From: Candidatus Aminicenantota bacterium
GTDB lineage: Bacteria > Acidobacteriota > Aminicenantia > Aminicenantales > Saccharicenantaceae
Length of the DNA: 64,000 nt
Direction: 5' to 3'
Assembly: GCA_026393975.1 (NCBI GenBank)
Contig: JAPKZD010000013.1
Location: 1-64,000 of the forward strand
The translations under genes and the position numbers were made by a program. The notes beneath the pieces are model-generated. The model worked only from the letters and a program-made list of their open reading frames with translations. It ran no database searches and was not told the DNA's origin. Below are positions 59,954-64,000 of this stretch, piece after piece (within the stretch, counting starts at the first letter, position 1; every line of letters starts with the position of its first letter).

Positions 59954-60421
59954 CTAGACGTTCTCGCCGAACGATTCGATCAGCGCGTTGAGCACCAGGA
60001 CATGGGACTGGTCGCCCTTCATGAGGGTGGCAAATAACTTCTGCAGGGAAGGCTCCGTGATCTTCACCGATACCCCCATGTGAATCCTTTCGAACTTCTC
60101 TTCGAACTCGAGCATCTTCTTGAGCCGGTCTACGAGCGGGATCTTGCTGTGACTGAGCGACGCGTGGAATCTCTTGGCCTCCTCGAGTCCAGCCCCGACC
60201 TCGTTGTCGTCCATCGTGAATCCGGTGAAGAGGTCGGGGAGTTCTTCGCAGTACTTCTTACCCCTTCGGAGAACGTTGGCGTGATTGAGCTCCTCGGTCG
60301 CCAACGTTTTGAGCCGTGTGGCGATGGGCGGGTCTCCGGAGCGTTCGGCAATCGTATCGTAAAGCAGCGAGATCTGAGTCTCGAGGTCTACGGCGATGTC
60401 TAGAAATTTCGCGATGTCCAT
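59954..60421 (-). CDS. Ferritin-like/rubrerythrin-type diiron protein
   Basis: 155 residues, four-helix bundle. Possible metal ligands: Glu in VDLETQISLLYDTIAE, ExxH in ATEELNHANVL, Glu in LEFEEKFERIHM, and DQSHVLVL. No C-terminal rubredoxin CxxC domain, so it is not a full rubrerythrin. Likely peroxide or iron handling, by family. A strong Shine-Dalgarno (AGGAGGGAGG) precedes the ATG. Confidence 0.75.
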   Translation of the reverse strand: MDIAKFLDIAVDLETQISLLYDTIAERSGDPPIATRLKTLATEELNHANVLRRGKKYCEELPDLFTGFTMDDNEVGAGLEEAKRFHASLSHSKIPLVDRLKKMLEFEEKFERIHMGVSVKITEPSLQKLFATLMKGDQSHVLVLNALIESFGENV

Positions 60422-60567
60422 ACTAGCCTCCCTCCTACGAGTACATCACTCACATGATGTCCAAATAACCCGAGGACCCGCGGCCGTCGGCCCAGGACGA
60501 GTCCCTGTGTAGATGACCGAAGAAATTCGCGCTCTCAAAAGGGGTCCCTTTGTTGGCTTGGCTAAAT

Positions 60568-60595
60568 GTTATAGCCCTAATTAGATACGTGTCAA
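60568..60595 (-). promoter_or_regulatory. Promoter of the ferritin-like gene
   Basis: On the minus strand TTGACA (60595-60590), 16-bp spacer, TATAAC (60573-60568). The leader is long, about 140 bases, and otherwise featureless to me. Confidence 0.55.
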
Positions 60596-60654
60596 TGGTT
60601 ATTCTGTAAAAAATGCGGGGAGAAGAACTTGGCGAAGGGAGGACAGGGGCTCTC

Positions 60655-61449
60655 TCAGCGGTTGGCACGCTTGCGGACGGCGGGGAGGCGGCTGAAGGCG
60701 CGAATCCCGGCCGCGGTGAGCGGGCAGCGCATCAGGAAAGCGATGACCTTGTTCTTCCAGCCGGGGACGCAGACGACACCGCGCCCGAGACGGCGGAGGG
60801 AGATGCGGACGACCTCTTCGGCCGTCATCCAGAAGGGCTTGGGGACGATAGCCTTGTCAATATTCGCGACTTCGTGGAATTCCGTATGAGTCATTCCCGG
60901 GCAGAGGGCCTGGACGCAGACGCCGGTCCCCAGGAGCTCGGACTGGAGGTTCTCCGAGAACATCACCAGGAAAGCTTTGGTGCCGCTGTACATCGGCCCG
61001 GAGAAAGCGGACCAAGCGGCGATCGAAGCGACGTTGATGATCGCGCCTCGGCCGCGGGAGACCATCCCGGGGAGGACCGCCCGGCTGAGCCGGACGGTCG
61101 TGGCGACATGAACCTGGACCATGTCCATGTGGACGGCGGCATCCCTCTCGACAAAGGACTTCCCGCCCGTGAACCCGGCGTTGTTGACGAGGAGGTCGAG
61201 GGTCTCGTCCCCGGCGAGACGGTGCTCGACGCGGTCGATGCCGTCGGAAGTCGCCAGGTCGGCCTGGAGGGTTTCGACCGTCACGGCGTGCTTTTCCCGG
61301 AGCTCTCGAGCGAGGTCGTCGAGCCGGGCCAAGCGCCGGGCGACGAGGACGAGGTTCGTTCCCGCCGCGGCCAGCCGGCGGGCGTACTCCGCTCCCAGGC
61401 CGGCCGAGGCGCCGGTGATCAAGGCGGTCCGAAAAGTCGTCTTGGACAT
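60655..61449 (-). CDS. Short-chain dehydrogenase/reductase
   Basis: 264 residues, classical SDR. Cofactor motif TGASAGLG (about 13-20), LVARR (NADP preference), NNAG (about 89-92), catalytic Ser in VASIAAWSAFSG and YSGTK (Tyr/Lys). The substrate is unknown; the order most resembles DltE-like or YqjQ-like oxidoreductases. The basic C-terminus may touch the membrane. Divergent from the zinc-ribbon gene. Confidence 0.9.
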   Translation of the reverse strand: MSKTTFRTALITGASAGLGAEYARRLAAAGTNLVLVARRLARLDDLARELREKHAVTVETLQADLATSDGIDRVEHRLAGDETLDLLVNNAGFTGGKSFVERDAAVHMDMVQVHVATTVRLSRAVLPGMVSRGRGAIINVASIAAWSAFSGPMYSGTKAFLVMFSENLQSELLGTGVCVQALCPGMTHTEFHEVANIDKAIVPKPFWMTAEEVVRISLRRLGRGVVCVPGWKNKVIAFLMRCPLTAAGIRAFSRLPAVRKRANR

Positions 61450-61496
61450 GGGCTTACTCCAGCCGATAGTCTATGGGAAGCGGCCCCGCATTTCAA

Positions 61497-61526
61497 TTGA
61501 CATCGGCCCCTTTTCCCCGTGATAAT
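61497..61526 (+). promoter_or_regulatory. Promoter of the zinc-ribbon gene (leaderless type)
   Basis: TTGACA (61497-61502), 18-bp spacer, GATAAT (61521-61526), then 7 bp to ATG 61534. Confidence 0.6.
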
Positions 61527-61533
61527 AAGGTTA

Positions 61534-62886
61534 ATGGCCATCACCCGCTGTCCCTATTGCCACGCCATCATCGACGAAAACGTCAAGTACTGCAACAATT
61601 GCGGGACGCAGTTGCTCTTCACCGAGGACGTAGACGTCGAAGAGGAGATCCCGGGCGAGAAGATCATCGACGCGGACACCGAAGAGAAGGATTACACGGT
61701 CGAGGAGCCCGAGGGCGAATCCAAGCCCAAAGAGGACCGGGACCTCGACGAAGAACTCGAAGAGGAGGCTGGGGAACTGGCCCTCGACAAGCTCGTCGCG
61801 GAAGGGGCCGAGGAGGACGACGTCACCGAGGAAGTCATCCTGGTCGACGAGATCGAGGCGGTCGAGGCGGCCGCTAAAGACGAACCCAAAGAACCCGGGG
61901 GAAAAGAAAAAACGTCCGAAATCATGGCGCCGGATGAGGACGAGGACGAAGAAGACGAAGACGAAGAAGACGAGGACGAAGAAGAGGAAGAAGAGAAAGC
62001 TGACGAAGAAGGCGAAAAGAAAGAAGCAGAGAAAGAACCCGGAGAAAAAGAAGAAACGGCCGAGCTCAAGAGCGTTGAAGAGAAAAAGAGCGAAGAGACC
62101 GTGCCGCAACCCGTCACTTTTGACACTCAGGAGCTCGAGGAGATCGGAAAGACCGTCGAACTGGGCAAAGAGCAGATCGACAAGTTCCTCGAGGTCCTGG
62201 CCAAAAAAGAGGCGGAAGTCGAGCCTCCCCCGAAAACGGCCCGGGAGCCGAGCGGAACGCTCCCCCCCTGGGCCAGCACGATGAAAGGCGCGCCCGTGTT
62301 CCCGGACGAGACGGGGCCGGTCGGAGTTTTGGACAAGGGCGTCGCGGACACTGCCGCGCCGGCCTTTGAAGAAGAGGTCGAGATATTCCCGCGACGGAAG
62401 GATTCGGACTCGACCATCGGGCTGCCCGAGCGCGTGAGCCAGTCCCCGCTTCCCTTCGAGCAGGGTGCCGCAGAAGAAGAGGAAGAAGAGGAGGAAGAAC
62501 CGGCCGAGGGCGAGGCGCGGGAGAAAATGCTCCCGACGGCCGGACCCGACCGTCCCGAGAGGGAAGCCGTCCGTCCCGTCCGCGAATCGGAGCGCCGCGA
62601 GGCCGAGGCCGAAGAGGAAGGCGAGGAGCCGGAGCCGCCGCCGCCCTTCAGCTTCTCGGTTTTCTTAAAGTCCAAGGCTTTCGATGTCCTTTTCGTCGGG
62701 CTTTTCTGGCTCGTCGCCCTCTGGCTGGCCGCCAATTCCATGAGCGCGACCCTCTTCGACATCCTGGGGTCGATGTCGGGCTCCATGCTCCTGCTTTACG
62801 CCGTTTTCGCCGTTATCTACTTTTTCCTGTTCAAGTTCTTCCTCGGCGAGACGCTCGGCGACAGGCTCTTCCGCGAACGGGAATGA
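61534..62886 (+). CDS. Zinc-ribbon, acidic-linker membrane protein
   Basis: 450 residues from ATG 61534. The first 27 residues are a zinc ribbon (CPYCHAII ... CNNCGTQLL). Residues about 30-375 are disordered and extremely Glu/Asp/Lys-rich; about 61934-62040 is a near-continuous run of acidic codons. The C-terminal 75 residues have two membrane helices ending FFLGETLGDRLFRERE, which resembles the end of an RDD domain. Function unknown. The acidic linker may bind cations or basic proteins. Confidence 0.8.
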   Translation: MAITRCPYCHAIIDENVKYCNNCGTQLLFTEDVDVEEEIPGEKIIDADTEEKDYTVEEPEGESKPKEDRDLDEELEEEAGELALDKLVAEGAEEDDVTEEVILVDEIEAVEAAAKDEPKEPGGKEKTSEIMAPDEDEDEEDEDEEDEDEEEEEEKADEEGEKKEAEKEPGEKEETAELKSVEEKKSEETVPQPVTFDTQELEEIGKTVELGKEQIDKFLEVLAKKEAEVEPPPKTAREPSGTLPPWASTMKGAPVFPDETGPVGVLDKGVADTAAPAFEEEVEIFPRRKDSDSTIGLPERVSQSPLPFEQGAAEEEEEEEEEPAEGEAREKMLPTAGPDRPEREAVRPVRESERREAEAEEEGEEPEPPPPFSFSVFLKSKAFDVLFVGLFWLVALWLAANSMSATLFDILGSMSGSMLLLYAVFAVIYFFLFKFFLGETLGDRLFRERE

Positions 62887-62890
62887 CATC

Positions 62891-63754
62891 CTGAAAACCG
62901 TCATCAGCGCCTCCCGGCGCACGGACCTCGTCGCGTCTTTCCCGGATTGGCTGGCCGCTTCCCTCCGCGACCGGCGGGCCCGCGTCCTCGGCCCTCGGGG
63001 CCGCGCCCGCGAGGTTGACCTGTCCCCCGATACGGTGCACTCGATCGTCCTCTGGTCGAAGGACTTTTCGAACCTCCTCAGGAACGAGCACGGGCTGAAG
63101 GACCTGTTCGCGGCCTACGACCAGGTCTATCTCCATTTCACGGTCACGGGGCTCGGCGGGACGGCCGTCGAACCCGGCGCGCCGGTGCTACGGGAGGCCC
63201 TCTCCCAGCTCCCTGAATTAACCGCATTCGCAGGTAATCCCCTGCGGGTATCGGTCAGGTTCGACCCCGTTCTCTTCTGGGAGGACGGGGGAGCCGTCCG
63301 CTCCAATCTGCCCTTCTTTCCCGAGATCGCGGCAGCGGCCGCGGGGCTGGGCATCAGGGATATTCGGACGAGCTTCGCCCAATGGTACGGGAAGGCGATA
63401 CGACGGGCGGCGGCCCGGCGCTTTCCGTTCGTCGACCCATCCGACGGCGAAAAAAGGGCCCATGCCGTGGCCCTCGCGGAGATCGCCACGGCGCACGGCC
63501 TGTCCCTCTTTGCCTGCTGTCAGCCTGCCCTCGCCGGGGTTCCGGGCCTTAAGCCGTCCGCCTGCATCGACGCGGCGCTTCTCGAATCCCTCCATCCCGG
63601 ACGCGAACCGGCCTCCCGGCGCAAAGACCGCGGTCAGCGGGCGGATTGCCTCTGCACGGAGTCGAAGGATATCGGAAGCTACGCGCAGACCTGTCCCCAC
63701 GGGTGTGTCTACTGTTACGCGAACGCGAGGCTAGGAAGTTCGTCCCCCGCGTAG
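62891..63754 (+). CDS. DUF1848 family protein, possible CTG start
   Basis: 287 residues if translation starts at CTG 62891, giving MKTVISASRRTDLV; ISASRRTD is the conserved N-terminus of DUF1848 and is coded in frame with no ATG, GTG or TTG before it. A GTG at 63035 would lose it. C-terminal Cys motif CLCTESKDIGSYAQTCPHGCVYCYA, which may hold a metal cluster. Function unknown. It starts 4 bases after the zinc-ribbon gene stop, so it is likely coupled to it. Confidence 0.8.
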   Translation: MKTVISASRRTDLVASFPDWLAASLRDRRARVLGPRGRAREVDLSPDTVHSIVLWSKDFSNLLRNEHGLKDLFAAYDQVYLHFTVTGLGGTAVEPGAPVLREALSQLPELTAFAGNPLRVSVRFDPVLFWEDGGAVRSNLPFFPEIAAAAAGLGIRDIRTSFAQWYGKAIRRAAARRFPFVDPSDGEKRAHAVALAEIATAHGLSLFACCQPALAGVPGLKPSACIDAALLESLHPGREPASRRKDRGQRADCLCTESKDIGSYAQTCPHGCVYCYANARLGSSSPA

Positions 63755-63788
63755 CGATAAACCTTAAGACTTGTTTCAGATATTTACC

Positions 63789-63823
63789 AGAATTGCGGCT
63801 ACGAGCCGCTCCGCCGCAATTCT
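63789..63823. terminator. 11-bp hairpin between convergent genes
   Basis: AGAATTGCGGC (63789-63799), 13-base loop, then its exact complement (63813-63823). Possible bidirectional terminator; no T-run. Confidence 0.5.
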
Positions 63824-63856
63824 GCCGGTCGCTGCCTAGAGTCCGCTCCCTGCCGC

Positions 63857-64000
63857 TCAGATGCCCAGGCTCAGCCGTTCGGCCAGGGCGGGCGGGAGCT
63901 TCTCGTCGATGATCTTCCTCTTCGCCTCTTCGATGTCGTAATCGACACGGCTGAATTTGACGATACGTGCCTCGGAATCGTAGATGGCAAAGGCGGCGCG
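63857..64000 (-). CDS. Metallophosphoesterase, C-terminal fragment
   Basis: The last 47 residues of a minus-strand gene that runs off the window. RIVKFSRVDYDIEEAKRKII followed by LPPALAERLSLGI is the usual end of YfcE/MJ0936-like phosphodiesterases. The catalytic part is not visible. Confidence 0.6.
   Translation of the reverse strand, partial: RAAFAIYDSEARIVKFSRVDYDIEEAKRKIIDEKLPPALAERLSLGI

Noticed and set aside
1-64000. CRISPR arrays, rRNA genes, prophage
   Set aside because: No regularly spaced direct repeats, no rRNA signature and no phage structural genes were found on either strand.

Overview
The window looks like a chromosomal segment of a high-GC, didermic (Gram-negative-type) bacterium. 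It has a TolC-like outer-membrane channel with an RND pump, a putative outer-membrane barrel, several lipoproteins and an AsmA-family protein. Three features recall Acidobacteriota or Candidatus Aminicenantes: membrane-anchored HTH-TPR regulators, M14 peptidases with Ca-binding-type inserts, and many secreted glycosidases (GH106, two GH127-like). This is an inference from gene content; no rRNA is present to confirm it.

Layout. 1-129 is the 3' end of an IS transposase. 147-9308 holds EfpL, an RluA-type pseudouridine synthase, a Tat-exported carotenoid-type oxidoreductase, a phosphoesterase/beta-propeller fusion, and a YdbH-like/YdbL-like envelope lipid pair. 9374-12499 is a GH106 lipoprotein. 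12524-16852 (minus) is a tandem-HTH MerR regulator, a B12-type radical SAM enzyme and an ABC exporter. 16861-23425 has a secreted HExxH protein, a lipase plus glycerol kinase pair, and an ECF sigma/anti-sigma pair. 23603-29110 has two tandem M14-family proteins, the first lacking its zinc ligands, and an outer-membrane barrel candidate. 29119-31981 (minus) is an unusual NRAMP-family transporter operon with an MgtE_N/CBS protein.

32076-38850 is an accessory block. Its first part (about 32.0-35.6 kb) is visibly AT-richer and encodes a PAS protein, a hybrid-looking histidine kinase and two single-domain response regulators behind a strong attenuator-like hairpin. Its second part is the most interesting locus of the window: a membrane-anchored HTH-TPR regulator, a 69-residue peptide and a radical SAM/SPASM maturase. 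I read this as a candidate, unclassified RiPP-type system. The maturase frame is interrupted at a run of nine T residues.

39052-44657 is a TolC/MFP/RND efflux operon. 44799-46735 holds PyrE, a hotdog thioesterase and a TauE-type permease. 46955-54000 holds two GH127-like proteins and a large secreted putative glycosidase of no recognised family. 54083-57482 has L-serine dehydratase, an ornithine cyclodeaminase-family enzyme and a divergent GntR regulator. 57520-64000 holds an acetyltransferase-like membrane protein, an adenosine-specific kinase, tRNA-Val(CAC), methylglyoxal synthase, a ferritin-like protein, an SDR, a zinc-ribbon membrane protein, a DUF1848 protein and the end of a metallophosphoesterase.

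Several genes have a good -10 hexamer only 6-7 bp before the start codon, which suggests leaderless mRNAs. No rRNA operon, CRISPR array or prophage was seen.
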